Assembly (NCBI RefSeq): GCF_014199625.1
Contig: NZ_JACHNY010000004.1
Coordinates: 372,001 to 436,000 of the forward strand
Origin: Sphingomonas abaci
GTDB taxonomy: Bacteria > Pseudomonadota > Alphaproteobacteria > Sphingomonadales > Sphingomonadaceae
Reading direction: 5' to 3'
Length of the DNA stretch: 64,000 bases
Below are positions 36,559 to 48,484 of the stretch, one piece after another (within the stretch, counting starts at the first letter, position 1; each line of letters opens with the position of its first letter). Under the pieces are notes generated by a model, which was not told where the DNA came from, did not search any database, and was given only the letters and a program-made list of their open reading frames with translations. The translations under genes and the position numbers were made by a program.

Positions 36559-37296
36559 TCAGGGCTTGCGGAACTTGAAGACGAACTGATCGGTCCGGCC
36601 CCGGATGGCGGGATCGAAGACGTTCTTCGAGTGATCGTCCGACGGGTTGCGCAGCACCTTGCTCTCGCCGACGAAGCGGAAGCCGGCGGCTTCGACCTGA
36701 CGGCGCACCGCCGCCGGATCGATCCGGTGGGTGGTGGCGGTATGCGACAATTCGGTGCCGGGGGCGTCGGCATGGTCGATCACGATATAGGTGCCGCCCT
36801 TCTTCAGCAGCTTGAACACGGCCGCATCGAACGACCGCAGCGCCGGTTCGCCGCCACCGCCATTGGGGATGTCGTGGTAGTTCTGCGCCGTCCAGAACAG
36901 GTCGACCGGCACCGGTGCGGCCGGCAAGTCGACCGACTGGACCTCGGCGGTGACATTGGCGAGCCCCCGACCCTGGAGCGCGGGGAGCGACTTGGCGGCA
37001 TATTTGGCGCCCGCCGCCGGCCAATAGGCATAGACATGCCCCTTCGCGCCGACGACGCCGCTGAAGATGCGCGTCCAATAGCCACTGCCCGGCAGGTAAT
37101 CGACCACCACGTCGCCAGGCTTCACCCCGGCGAATTGCAGCACCGCCGCCGCCTGGCGCCGAGCATCGTCGCCCTGCTGGTCGGCCCGCGCCGGATCGGC
37201 GAGCGCGCGCGCGACCGGCGATTCCGCCTGTTGCGCGGCGAGCGGGGCCGCCACCAGCACCATCATCGCCGCCGCCATCGTCCATCCTGGCTTCAT
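36559..37296 (-). CDS. Exported methyltransferase-like protein
   Basis: 245-residue precursor with a clear signal peptide (MKPGWTMAAAMMVLVAAPLAAQQ) and a class I methyltransferase-like body: DVVVDYLPGSGYWTRIFSGVVGAKGHVYAYWPA (motif I), a conserved FWTAQNYHDIPN, and GGTYIVIDHADAPG. The family (COG4798-like) is annotated as predicted methyltransferase although it is exported, where SAM is absent. Motif I lacks the usual GxGxG (LPGSGYW). The role is unresolved. Confidence 0.75.
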   Translation of the reverse strand: MKPGWTMAAAMMVLVAAPLAAQQAESPVARALADPARADQQGDDARRQAAAVLQFAGVKPGDVVVDYLPGSGYWTRIFSGVVGAKGHVYAYWPAAGAKYAAKSLPALQGRGLANVTAEVQSVDLPAAPVPVDLFWTAQNYHDIPNGGGGEPALRSFDAAVFKLLKKGGTYIVIDHADAPGTELSHTATTHRIDPAAVRRQVEAAGFRFVGESKVLRNPSDDHSKNVFDPAIRGRTDQFVFKFRKP

Positions 37297-37319
37297 CGTC
37301 GCTCTCCTTGTCTTCCGGG

Positions 37320-38339
37320 TCAGGCCAGCAGGTCGCGGACCATCGGGATCACCTGCCGGCCGTACCGCTCGATACAGCCCATCAGCCGGTCGTGCGACAG
37401 CGGCCCCGCGCTGTATTTCAGGTGGAAGCGCGACAGGCCGAGCGTGCGCACGGTGGCCGCGATCTTGCGCGCCACCGTCTCCGGCCCACCGACATAGAGC
37501 GAACCGGCGCGGACCTCGGCGTCGAAGGCGGCGCGCTGGAGCGGCGGCCAGCCCCGGGTCGATCCGATCCCGTCATGCATCCGCTTGTAGTCGGGGAAGA
37601 ACTCGTCGGCGGCGCTGGCATCGTCGCGGCCGACATAGCCGGGTGAATGGACGCCGACCGGCAGCATCGGCTGGTTCCGGTCCTGGAGCGCGCGGGCATA
37701 GAGATCGACGAACGGGCGGAAGCGGGCCGGGTCGCCGCCGATGATCGCCAGCAGCATGGGCAGGCCGTAATGCGCCGCGCGCACCACCGATTGCGGCGAC
37801 CCGCCGACCCCGATCCAGGTCGCGAGCGGGGCCTTTTCCACCGGCGGGTAGATGTCCTGCGCGGACAGGGCGGGGCGGACGTTGCCGCGCCACGTCACCG
37901 GGCCGCCGCGCCGGATCGCGGCGAACAGGTCGAGTTTCTCGTTGAACAGCCGCTCATATTGGTCGAGCGGATAGCCGAACAGCGGAAAGCTCTCGGTGAA
38001 GGACCCGCGCCCCAATATCGCCTCCGCCCGGCCCGAGGACAGGGCGTCGAGCGTGGCGAACCGCTGATAGACGCGGACCGGATCGTCGGAGGACAGCACC
38101 GTAACCGCCGAGGCGAGGCGGATGCGGCCGGTGCGCGCGGCGATCGCGGCCAGCACCGTCTCGGGCGAGGAGATGGCGAAATCGCCGCGGTGATGCTCGC
38201 CGACGCCGAACACGTCGACCCCCGCCTGGTCGGCCAGCACCGCTTCCTCGACCGTGTCGCGGATCGCCTGGGCCGGGTGGACCGGGGCGCCCGCCGCCTC
38301 CGTCACGTCGCCGAACGTATCGAGCCCGAATTCCGTCAT
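37320..38339 (-). CDS. LLM-class flavin-dependent monooxygenase
   Basis: 339-residue luciferase-like (F420/FMN) oxidoreductase: FGLDTFGDVTE...GVDVFGVGEHHRGDFAISSPETVLAAIAARTGRIRLASAVTVLSSDDPVRVYQRFATLDALSSGRAEAILGRGSFTESFPLFG is typical of the alkanal monooxygenase-like group. ATG at 38339 (MTEFG) has GGAG 5 bases upstream; another ATG lies at 38342. Substrate unknown. Confidence 0.85.
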   Translation of the reverse strand: MTEFGLDTFGDVTEAAGAPVHPAQAIRDTVEEAVLADQAGVDVFGVGEHHRGDFAISSPETVLAAIAARTGRIRLASAVTVLSSDDPVRVYQRFATLDALSSGRAEAILGRGSFTESFPLFGYPLDQYERLFNEKLDLFAAIRRGGPVTWRGNVRPALSAQDIYPPVEKAPLATWIGVGGSPQSVVRAAHYGLPMLLAIIGGDPARFRPFVDLYARALQDRNQPMLPVGVHSPGYVGRDDASAADEFFPDYKRMHDGIGSTRGWPPLQRAAFDAEVRAGSLYVGGPETVARKIAATVRTLGLSRFHLKYSAGPLSHDRLMGCIERYGRQVIPMVRDLLA

Positions 38340-38358
38340 CATCGCTCCATGCTTGTCC

Positions 38359-38417
38359 TTATCCACAGCCTAGAACGGTTTGTGCCCGAACGATATCGCC
38401 GCTTCGCGTTATCCACA
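38359..38417 (+). other. Two perfect DnaA boxes outside the origin
   Basis: TTATCCACA at 38359-38367 and again at 38409-38417, same orientation, 50 bases apart, in the 142-bp intergenic region 38340-38481. Both are exact consensus boxes, about 37 kb from the putative origin. Confidence 0.6.
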
Positions 38418-38481
38418 GGGCGACACGCATGGCACAGGCTCCAGCGAACGCCGGATCAGGGTCTCAGGATGTCGCCAGCGC

Positions 38482-38976
38482 CTAGCGATCGATCGGCGCG
38501 AAGGAGAACAGGCCGTGGCGATAGTTGAGGGTGATGCTGAGCCGCGTCGGCGCGTCGCCGACCCGCGCGGCGGCGTCGCGGGCATGGGGTTTCCACCAGC
38601 CGATGACCGGGTTGCCGGCAAAGCCGACGCCATCATGCCACAGGCTGAACCGGTGGTTGGCGTCGCGGTCGTGGAGCAGGCTGATCGCGTAGCGGCCCGG
38701 GGCCGGCGCGCGAATGCACAGGGTCACCGGGCCCGCGATCGGCACGGGCAGGTCGACGCGGCGGAACGGCTTGCCCGCCGCGACCAGCCAGTCGTCGTCG
38801 GCCAGGAAGTCCGCGTCATTCGCCGGATACAGCTCCAGCCGCAGCCGGCCCCGGCGGTCCTTCAACCCGTCGACGGTGACGAGGAAGGCGGGGCCGGTCT
38901 CGCCGGGGGCGCAGGCGGCGTCGCGCGTGCCCAGCGCGGGGTGGACGGCGGCGAGCAGCGCCAGCGCCGCGATCAT
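38482..38976 (-). CDS. DUF2141 exported protein
   Basis: 164-residue precursor (signal MIAALALLAAVHPALG) with the DUF2141 pattern: VTVDGLKDRRGRLRLELYPAND, VTLCIRAPAPGRYAISLLHDRDANHRFSLW and GFAGNPVIGWWKP. Ends of two overlapping 4-base junctions link it to the flippase-like and glycosyltransferase genes. Probably periplasmic or outer-envelope; function unknown. Confidence 0.82.
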   Translation of the reverse strand: MIAALALLAAVHPALGTRDAACAPGETGPAFLVTVDGLKDRRGRLRLELYPANDADFLADDDWLVAAGKPFRRVDLPVPIAGPVTLCIRAPAPGRYAISLLHDRDANHRFSLWHDGVGFAGNPVIGWWKPHARDAAARVGDAPTRLSITLNYRHGLFSFAPIDR

Positions 38977-39890
38977 CGCCGCCGCGCCGCAGCGAACAGG
39001 CCGCCCGCGCCCAGCACCATGCCGACCAGCAGGTGGGCGGCCAGGATCAGCGTCGCCATCAGGGTCATCGCTTCCGCTACGCCCGCATCCTTGCCGACGA
39101 GCAGCGCGGCGAGCCCGGCGAAGACCAGGTCCTTGTTGGGCAGGAGCGGCAGCCGCGCGACCAGCAGCCGGAGCGTCGCGAGCACCAGCCACCAGCGCAC
39201 CGCGACGCCGGGCAGCATCAGGTGCCACATCAGCGCCGCCAGCACGGTGGTGGCGATGGTGCGGAGCAGGTGCACGCCCGAAATCATCCACAGGGTCGGC
39301 GCCGGCAGGGTGAATAGCTGGCGGCGGAGCAGCAGCAGGACGAGCGACAGGCCGATCACCAGCCCGATCGACCAGAGCAGGGTCGATCCGCTGATCCCCA
39401 GGTCGAGCGACCCGACCAGCGGCGCGGCAACCAGCACCATCGCCAGCGTCGTGCCGTTGCCGACCAGCGCGGATAGGATCGTCACGTCCTTGATCGCACC
39501 GAAGGGGGCGGTGCCGGCGGCCATGTGGCGGCGCGCCCAGGCGTAGAAATAGACCTCTCCGATATAGCCGAGCAGCAGTTCGTTGCCGACCAGCTTGCGC
39601 AACAGCGGCACGAAGCCGGACAGCGGCAGCCCCCAGAGCCGGCGGAAGATCACCCAGTCGGCGATCGGCCCGGCCATGTAATAGAGCAGGAACACCAGCC
39701 AGAAACCCACCCCGCGCGGCAGCAGCGCCCAGAGATGGGCGAGGTCCAGCCCGCGCAACTGCCACACCACCGCGCCCAGGATGGAGAGCGAGACGATCGG
39801 CGCCAGGATCTTCGACCAGCGCGAGACGGAACCCTCCGGGTCGGGCGCGGTGGCGTCGGCCATCGCCTGGTCGATCATCGTATCGCTCAT
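38973..39890 (-). CDS. Flippase-like integral membrane protein (LPG synthase TM family)
   Basis: 305-residue protein with about eight membrane segments, of the lysylphosphatidylglycerol synthetase/UPF0104 (YbhN) membrane-domain family. It overlaps the glycosyltransferase stop and the DUF2141 start by 4 bases each, which suggests one envelope glycoconjugate operon. The catalytic cytosolic aminoacyl-transferase domain of MprF is absent, so it is more likely a lipid flippase or transporter-like protein. A signature with GNELLLGYIGEVYFYAWARR precedes the core. Confidence 0.75.
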   Translation of the reverse strand: MSDTMIDQAMADATAPDPEGSVSRWSKILAPIVSLSILGAVVWQLRGLDLAHLWALLPRGVGFWLVFLLYYMAGPIADWVIFRRLWGLPLSGFVPLLRKLVGNELLLGYIGEVYFYAWARRHMAAGTAPFGAIKDVTILSALVGNGTTLAMVLVAAPLVGSLDLGISGSTLLWSIGLVIGLSLVLLLLRRQLFTLPAPTLWMISGVHLLRTIATTVLAALMWHLMLPGVAVRWWLVLATLRLLVARLPLLPNKDLVFAGLAALLVGKDAGVAEAMTLMATLILAAHLLVGMVLGAGGLFAAARRR

Positions 39891-41041
39891 GCGGCGGTTT
39901 CCCGCGCCATCCGCGCGAAGGTCGCCCAATAGCGGCCGGCGGCGGCCTCGATGGTGAAGCGCCGCGCCTGGGCCAGGCTGGCGGCGGCGGCTTGCGTGCC
40001 CGGCCGGGCGGCGGCGATCGCCGCCGCCAACGCCGCGACATCGCCGACCGGCACCAGCGTGCCGAGCGCGCCCTCCTGCAGCAGCGCGCCCATGCTGCGG
40101 CTGCACCGCGTTGCGACGATCGCGCGATCGGCGGCCAGCGCCTCCAGCACCACCGCCGGCACGCCCTCGAAATCCGACGACAGCAGCAGCACGTCATGGT
40201 CGGGCAGCCGCAGCGCCGGGTCGGGCTGATAGCCGAGGAAGGCGACGCGCGTCGCGATCCCCAGCCGCTGCGCCCGAGCCTCCAGCGCGGCGCGATCGGG
40301 GCCGTCGCCGATCAGCGTCAGCCGGTCGTCCGGCCCGCTGCCGCGCTCAAAGGCGTCGAGCATCAGCGCGATGTTCTTCTGCGCCGCCAGCCGCCCGATC
40401 GCGACGAAGCGCCGGCCCGGACCGACACGGGCCGGTTCGGGCGACGCCCTCAACCGGTCTATCAACGCCTCGGACAGGGCAGGATCGGGGATGATCGTGA
40501 TCCGCTCGGCCGACACGCCCGTCGCCTCGGCGATCTCGGCGCGCATCGGCGTCTCCATGCCGGTGAAATGATCGATGAGCCGCCCCTGGACGCGCAGCCA
40601 GCGGCGGTAGAACCAACGTTGCCAGCCCCGCGTGTCGCGTCGATCGAGATCGTTGCTGATCTTGGCGACGACCGGCGGGCAGTGGCGGCCCAGGATCAGC
40701 TTCATCGCCACCGCGACCACCGCATAGCTGTTGCCCGCGCAGAACAGCAGGTCGGGGCGCAACGACCGGATGACGCGCGGCAGCGTGGCGATCATCCACA
40801 GGGTCTCCCAATGCACGATGCCGGGCCAGCGGCAGCGCGGCATCACCGCCGCCAGTCCCGCGCCGACATCCGTCGCCATTGCGCCGTCCGCGCGGCCCAG
40901 GAACAGGGGCGCGTCCAGCCCGTCGGCGCGCCAGCGGCGGACCAGCCGCAGCGCGATCCGCTCCACCCCGCCGGGCTCATGGCTGTGCAGGAAGGTCAGG
41001 ACGCGCAGCGGCGGTGGCGAAGGCGGAGGGGCGGGGGGCAT
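39887..41041 (-). CDS. Glycosyltransferase family 4
   Basis: 384-residue GT-B enzyme: N-terminal HSHEPGGVERIALRLVRRW, and a C-terminal GT4 core FVAIGRLAAQKNIALMLDAF, LTLIGDGPDRAALEARAQRLG, DVLLLSSDFEGVPAVVLEALAADRAIVATR (ExFGxxxxE-like ESDxEGxPxVxLEA variant). It probably adds a sugar to a lipid-linked acceptor. First gene of the GT4/flippase-like/DUF2141 minus-strand operon. Confidence 0.9.
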   Translation of the reverse strand: MPPAPPPSPPPLRVLTFLHSHEPGGVERIALRLVRRWRADGLDAPLFLGRADGAMATDVGAGLAAVMPRCRWPGIVHWETLWMIATLPRVIRSLRPDLLFCAGNSYAVVAVAMKLILGRHCPPVVAKISNDLDRRDTRGWQRWFYRRWLRVQGRLIDHFTGMETPMRAEIAEATGVSAERITIIPDPALSEALIDRLRASPEPARVGPGRRFVAIGRLAAQKNIALMLDAFERGSGPDDRLTLIGDGPDRAALEARAQRLGIATRVAFLGYQPDPALRLPDHDVLLLSSDFEGVPAVVLEALAADRAIVATRCSRSMGALLQEGALGTLVPVGDVAALAAAIAAARPGTQAAAASLAQARRFTIEAAAGRYWATFARMARETAA

Positions 41042-41105
41042 CGGGAAGGCGGTCTCGTGACGTCGGGCGCGGGCGGCTGGCCCATGCAGACAAGACGACG
41101 CCGTT

Positions 41106-41130
41106 CGCCCGACCCGCAGCGGGCCGGGCG
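41106..41130. terminator. Strong palindrome between glycosyltransferase gene and gyrB
   Basis: Near-perfect hairpin CGCCCGACCCGC-loop-GCGGGCCGGGCG (11 pairs with one A-C mismatch, 3-base loop), followed on the plus strand by AAAAAA at 41131-41136. For the minus-strand gyrB transcript the U-run lies before the palindrome, so it is not a textbook terminator. Confidence 0.4.
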
Positions 41131-41152
41131 AAAAAAGCGTCGCCCTTCGCCG

Positions 41153-43777
<2,625 letters not shown>

Positions 43778-44284
43778 CTATGCCCGGGGTCCTTGCCCTG
43801 CGGGCCGGTCCCAGCCGTCGATGCCCGCCCAGCCGGCGAAGCCCAGCGCGCGGACGCGTCGCCAGCGTCGCTCGGTCATCCCGCCCAGCGCGATCATTCC
43901 CGCCCCGCAGTCGATCCGCGCGGCGCGCATCGGCCCCAACGCCTCCGCCCCCGGATGCGAGCGGGTGGGGAAGACCGGCGACGCCAGCAGCAGCGCCGCC
44001 CCCGCGCGCCGGCCCGCCACCGCCTCGCGACGGTCATGCGCGGGCCAACTCGTCGCGCCGCGCACCCGGCCATGCAGCCCCGCCGCGCCCGGCAGCGGCG
44101 GCCGCGCCGCCAGCAGCATCAGCCGCCGCGCCCGCGCGATGCGGCGGACGCGGGCGAAGAGCGCGCGGCGCTCGGCCGGCGGCGTCGCATGATGGCGGAA
44201 GATCACGCCGCTGCCCGGCGGCAGGCGACGGAGCATCGGCCACAGCCGGTCGCCAACCCGTTCGTCGGTCATCAGCCAGCGCAT
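43778..44284 (-). CDS. Thiamine phosphate synthase-like (ThiE/TenI fold) protein
   Basis: 168-residue protein with the TIM-barrel features of ThiE/TenI: LLLASPVFPTRSHPGAEALGP (the SPVFPT-SHPG motif) and MIALGGMTERRWRRV. It is shorter than ThiE (about 210) and lacks an obvious N-terminal pyrophosphate loop, so catalysis is uncertain. It is divergent from the YggS gene with 40 bp between starts. Confidence 0.65.
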   Translation of the reverse strand: MRWLMTDERVGDRLWPMLRRLPPGSGVIFRHHATPPAERRALFARVRRIARARRLMLLAARPPLPGAAGLHGRVRGATSWPAHDRREAVAGRRAGAALLLASPVFPTRSHPGAEALGPMRAARIDCGAGMIALGGMTERRWRRVRALGFAGWAGIDGWDRPAGQGPRA

Positions 44285-44324
44285 GGGGTATCGGGACGCC
44301 ACGTCCGCGCCTATAGGCCGCGCC

Positions 44325-44981
44325 ATGATCGAAGACGAGAGACTGGCCGCGATCCGCGCCCGCATCGACGGCGCGGCGCGGCTCGCCGGCCGCGCAGCCG
44401 ACACGGTGACGTTGGTGGCGGTCAGCAAGACCCGTACGCCAGAAGAGATCGCCCCGCTCCTCGCCGCCGGGCAGCGGGTGTTCGGCGAGAACCGCGTGCA
44501 GGAGGCGGAGGGCAAATGGCCCGCGCTGCGGGCAGGCCATCCCGATATCGCGCTGCACCTGGTCGGGCAGTTGCAGTCGAACAAGGCGGCGGATGCGGTC
44601 GCGCTGTTCGACGCGATCCATTCGGTCGACCGGTCGTCGCTGGTCACCGCGCTCGCCCGCGCGATGGAGGGCGGGCGACGGCCCGACTGTTTCGTGCAGG
44701 TCAATATCGGCGAGGAAGCGCAGAAGGGCGGCTGCCCGATCGGCGCGCTGCCGGCGCTGCTGGCGGAGGCGCGGGCGGCCGCGCTGCCGGTCAGGGGCCT
44801 GATGGCGGTGCCGCCACTGGGGGTGGACGCCGCGCCCTATTTCGCGCTGCTCGCCAAGCTGGCGCGCGACCATGGGCTGGCGGGGCTCAGCATGGGCATG
44901 TCCGACGATCTGGAGACGGCGGTGATGCTGGGCGCGACGCATGTCCGGGTCGGCACCGCGCTGTTCGGGGCGCGGGCATGA
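44325..44981 (+). CDS. YggS family PLP homeostasis protein
   Basis: PLP-binding protein related to alanine racemase that controls PLP and amino acid pools. The 218-residue product has PLP Lys in TLVAVSKTRTPEEI, FGENRVQEAEGKWP, HLVGQLQSNK and C-terminal GLSMGMSDDLETAVMLGATHVRVGTALFG. ATG at 44325 is the conserved start. It overlaps the HAD phosphatase gene by 4 bases. Confidence 0.93.
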   Translation: MIEDERLAAIRARIDGAARLAGRAADTVTLVAVSKTRTPEEIAPLLAAGQRVFGENRVQEAEGKWPALRAGHPDIALHLVGQLQSNKAADAVALFDAIHSVDRSSLVTALARAMEGGRRPDCFVQVNIGEEAQKGGCPIGALPALLAEARAAALPVRGLMAVPPLGVDAAPYFALLAKLARDHGLAGLSMGMSDDLETAVMLGATHVRVGTALFGARA

Positions 44982-45667
44982 CGCCGACCCTGACCATCGA
45001 CCGGGTGCGGTTCGACGCGCTGCTGTTCGATTTCGACGGCGTGCTGCTGGAAAGCGAGTCGGCGGGCAATCGTCATATCGCCACGTTCCTGACCGAGGCG
45101 GGCTATCCGACCACGCCGGCCGATTCGATGGCGCATTTCATGGGTCTGGCCGGACCCGACTTCCTGGCGGCGATCGAGCGCCATATCGGCGCGCCGATCC
45201 CGGAGGGTTTCGCCGCGGCGCGGCGGGCGGAGGATATCCGCGCCCTGGACGAGGGGCTCGGCGCGGTGGCGGGGGCGGTCGCTTTTGTCCGCTCGCTGCC
45301 GGCCGACCTACCCAAGGCGATCTGCTCGTCCAGTCCGGTGCACTGGATCGACACGCATCTGCGCCACCTGGGGTTGCGCGACGCGTTCGGCGAGCACCTT
45401 TATTCGGGGCGCGAGCACGTGGCGCGCGGCAAGCCCGCGCCGGACCTCTACCTCCATGCCGCTGACCGGCTGGGCGTCGACATCCGCCGCTGCGCGATCC
45501 TGGAGGACTCGCCGGTCGGCGCGACCGCGGCGGTGGCGAGCGGCGCCTATGTCATCGGCCTGTGCGCGGGCGAGCATTGCGCGGTCGGCCACGACCAGCG
45601 CCTTCGCGCGATCGGCGTCGATGCCACCGCGCAGGATTTCGGCGACGTGGCGCGATTGCTCGGATGA
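44978..45667 (+). CDS. HAD-superfamily phosphatase (subfamily IA)
   Basis: 229-residue cytosolic hydrolase with the nucleophile DFDGVLLESE, motif II SSSP, the Lys in RGKPAPDLYL and motif IV LEDSPVGATAAVASG. Resembles beta-phosphoglucomutase/GS1-like sugar-phosphate phosphatases. Overlaps both neighbours by 4 bases, so YggS, HAD and nucleotidyltransferase-like genes form one operon. The substrate is unknown. Confidence 0.88.
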   Translation: MTPTLTIDRVRFDALLFDFDGVLLESESAGNRHIATFLTEAGYPTTPADSMAHFMGLAGPDFLAAIERHIGAPIPEGFAAARRAEDIRALDEGLGAVAGAVAFVRSLPADLPKAICSSSPVHWIDTHLRHLGLRDAFGEHLYSGREHVARGKPAPDLYLHAADRLGVDIRRCAILEDSPVGATAAVASGAYVIGLCAGEHCAVGHDQRLRAIGVDATAQDFGDVARLLG

Positions 45668-46125
45668 TCAGGGCGGGCACGCCGGCGGCGCGGGCGCTGG
45701 CGGACGTGGCTGCCGCGATGCGGGACGCAAGGCATGACTGGTGGATCATCGGCAGCGCGGCCGTCGCCCTGCTCGGCGGCGACACCCCGTTGGCGGACAT
45801 CGATCTGCTGATCGACCCACGCGACGGCCATGCCTTGCTCGCACGCCTGAAGGTCGCGCCCCTGGCTCCCGACCGCGACGCGCGGTTCCGTTCCGCGACG
45901 TTTGCGCGTTGGACCGGGTCATGGATGCCGGTCGAGATCATGGCGGACCTGTACGTCGGCCACGATGGCGGCTGGCAGCGCGTCGCCCCGACGACCCGCC
46001 AGCCCGTCCCGGTCGGCGGCGAGACCGTGTACGTGCCGGAGCGTTGGGAGATGATCGCGCTGTTGCACCGGTTCGGCCGCCCGAAAGACCTGCAGCGAGC
46101 GCGACTTCTGGTTATGCGACCTTAA
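45664..46125 (+). CDS. Nucleotidyltransferase-fold protein
   Basis: 153-residue protein with an MNT-type start HDWWIIGSAAVALLGGDTPLADIDLLIDPRDGHALLARL (GSxAx7-16DxD), then a C-terminal region without a HEPN or kinase domain. It could be a standalone nucleotidyltransferase or a toxin-antitoxin-like remnant. Third gene of the YggS operon by 4-base overlap. Confidence 0.7.
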   Translation: MIRAGTPAARALADVAAAMRDARHDWWIIGSAAVALLGGDTPLADIDLLIDPRDGHALLARLKVAPLAPDRDARFRSATFARWTGSWMPVEIMADLYVGHDGGWQRVAPTTRQPVPVGGETVYVPERWEMIALLHRFGRPKDLQRARLLVMRP

Positions 46126-46146
46126 AACAGCCGGGCTCGCGGCCGC

Positions 46147-48240
46147 TCACCTCCGATCCAGCACCCGGCGCAGCGCGCGCGACAACTGGTCGAGCGAATA
46201 GGGTTTGTGCAGCAGGTCGAAGCCATGCTGCGCGTTCTCCGCCAGCACATGGCTGTAGCCGCTGCACAGCACCACCGGCAGCGTCGGATGCCGCCGGCGC
46301 AGCGTCGTCGCCAGCTCGACGCCGTTCATGCCCGGCATCACCACGTCGGAGAAGACCACGTCGAAGCGCGACGGATCGTCCTCGACCATCGCCAGCGCGG
46401 CGGTGGCGTTGGTCGCCAGCACGCTTTCATAGCCGATCTCGCTCAGGGCGGCGGTGGCGAAGCGGCTGACCTCCTGATTGTCCTCGACCAGCAGCACGCA
46501 TTCGCCGCGCCCGTCGATGCCGTCGGCGGCCGGGTCGGGCCGGTCCGGCGCGGCGGCGCCGACGACGCGCGGCAGATAGATGGAGAAGGTCGCGCCCTCG
46601 CCCACCCGGCTGTCGACGCCGACATCGCCGCCCGACTGTTTGGCGAAGCCGATCACCTGGCTGAGCCCCAGGCCCGTGCCCCGGCCGACGCCCTTGGTGG
46701 TGAAGAAGGGCTCGAAGATCCGCGCCTGGTTCTCGAACGCGATGCCGTCGCCGTCGTCGGTGACGGAGACGATCACGAAGGCGCCGGCGATGGCGTGATG
46801 GCCGCGCAGCGACGGGATGCCGGGGGCGGGCGCCACCGCGATACGCAGATGTCCGCTGCCGGCGCCGCTGCCGCCGACGATCGCGTCGCGGGCGTTGACG
46901 ACCAGATTGACCAGCGCCGTCTCGAACTGGCTGCGGTCCACCTCCGCCAGGCAGGGGGTGTCGGCCGCGTCGAAGGCCAGCGCGATCCGCCCGCCGACCA
47001 GGGTGCGGACCATGTCGAGGATGCCCGCCACCGCCGCGCCGACGTCGATCAGCTCGGGCGTCAGGGCCTGGCGGCGGGCGAAGGCGAGCAATTGCCCGGT
47101 CAGCTTGGCGGCGCGGTCGGCGGTGTCGCTGATCGCATCGACATAATGGTCGCGCTTCGCCGGGGACAGGCTGGGCCGGCGCAGCAGCTCGACCGATCCG
47201 CGGATGATCGTCAGCAGATTGTTGAAGTCGTGCGCGACGCCGCCGGTGAGCTGGCCGATCGCCTCCATCTTCTGCGCCTGGCTGAGCTGTTCGCTGGCGA
47301 GGCGGAGCTGCTCGGCGGCGACCTTTGCGTCGGTGACGTCGCGGCCGACCGCGAAGATCTCGGTATCGCCCGGCGCCGCCACCCACTGGACCCAGCGATA
47401 GCTGCCGTCCTTGTGGCGAGTGCGCATTTCGAACTGCGGCAGCACGCCGTCCTTGGCGGTGACGATCGCCGCCTGGGTCGCGGCCATGTCGTCGGGATGG
47501 GCGAGCGCGTCGCCGGCCAGGCCGACCAGCTCCGCCTGGTCATAGCCCAGCACCTGGGTCCAGGCCGGGTTGACGCTGAGATAGCGGCCGTCAGACCCGA
47601 CCACCGCCATCAGGTCGGGCGACAAGTTCCACATCCGGTCGCGCTCGGCGGTGCGTTGCGCGACCAGCCGTTCCAGGTCGCGGTTGAGCGATTGGAGCTG
47701 GCGCTGTCCCTCCGTCACCGCGCGGTCGGCCAGCACGCGCGCCGTCGTCTCGTTGGTGAAGATGAACAGGCCGACGATCGCGCCATCCGCGCCCAGCACC
47801 CGCGAATAGGAGAAGCTCCACCAGGTGTCGGCCGCGCCGCGATCGGTGTCGAGTTTCCAGGGCAGGTCGACGAAGCGCTGGCTGCGTCCGGCATAGGCCG
47901 CCTCGACGATCGGCCGGGCCTGGTCCCAGGCGTCGGGCCAGACCTGCGCCAGGGTCGATCCCATCGCGCCGTCCAGCCGGGGACCGAGCAGCGGGAAATA
48001 GGTTTCATTGAAGAAGAAGAACAGCTCGTCCCGCCCCCAGCACAGGATCATCGATTCGGGCGAGTTGAGCAGCAGGCTGAGCGCGGTCTTGAACTCGACC
48101 GACCATGTCTCCGGCGGCCCCAGCGGATGGCGGGTCCAGTCGCGCGCCAGGATCAGCCGCGTCGCCGCGCCCCCGCCGGCGAGGAACCGGAGGCCGATCG
48201 GCAGGTCGCGGTCGGAACCATGGGAGTCGTAAGGCGGCAT
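46147..48240 (-). CDS. Hybrid PAS sensor histidine kinase with receiver domain
   Basis: 697-residue cytosolic hybrid sensor. Two PAS-like regions (about 45-190 and 230-345), a HisKA phosphoacceptor segment [18 protein letters not shown] (His about residue 368), a HATPase with [45 protein letters not shown], and a C-terminal receiver with [14 protein letters not shown] and LCSGYS. No membrane segment, so the ligand is intracellular. ATG at 48240 gives [10 protein letters not shown]; the frame is open upstream. Confidence 0.9.
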   Translation of the reverse strand: MPPYDSHGSDRDLPIGLRFLAGGGAATRLILARDWTRHPLGPPETWSVEFKTALSLLLNSPESMILCWGRDELFFFFNETYFPLLGPRLDGAMGSTLAQVWPDAWDQARPIVEAAYAGRSQRFVDLPWKLDTDRGAADTWWSFSYSRVLGADGAIVGLFIFTNETTARVLADRAVTEGQRQLQSLNRDLERLVAQRTAERDRMWNLSPDLMAVVGSDGRYLSVNPAWTQVLGYDQAELVGLAGDALAHPDDMAATQAAIVTAKDGVLPQFEMRTRHKDGSYRWVQWVAAPGDTEIFAVGRDVTDAKVAAEQLRLASEQLSQAQKMEAIGQLTGGVAHDFNNLLTIIRGSVELLRRPSLSPAKRDHYVDAISDTADRAAKLTGQLLAFARRQALTPELIDVGAAVAGILDMVRTLVGGRIALAFDAADTPCLAEVDRSQFETALVNLVVNARDAIVGGSGAGSGHLRIAVAPAPGIPSLRGHHAIAGAFVIVSVTDDGDGIAFENQARIFEPFFTTKGVGRGTGLGLSQVIGFAKQSGGDVGVDSRVGEGATFSIYLPRVVGAAAPDRPDPAADGIDGRGECVLLVEDNQEVSRFATAALSEIGYESVLATNATAALAMVEDDPSRFDVVFSDVVMPGMNGVELATTLRRRHPTLPVVLCSGYSHVLAENAQHGFDLLHKPYSLDQLSRALRRVLDRR

Positions 48241-48484
48241 AAGCTCCGACGAGCGTTGGACAAGCCGGGCATGACCAGCCTTCCGGCGGTCGTCAAGGCC
48301 GCAACCCTGGGCCGCCGGCCGGGACGCCAACCGGCTGGGGGTGGCGAGGTTTACGATCCATAATGGGACACGTCAAAAAAGCCTAAATTCGTCAATGAAC
48401 TATTTACCTAAGCGGACATTTCACCGGTCGCCGTGGGCGGGGTGCCGCCTCGGGTCTTCTGGGCTCTTCGAAGGACATCTCTCT

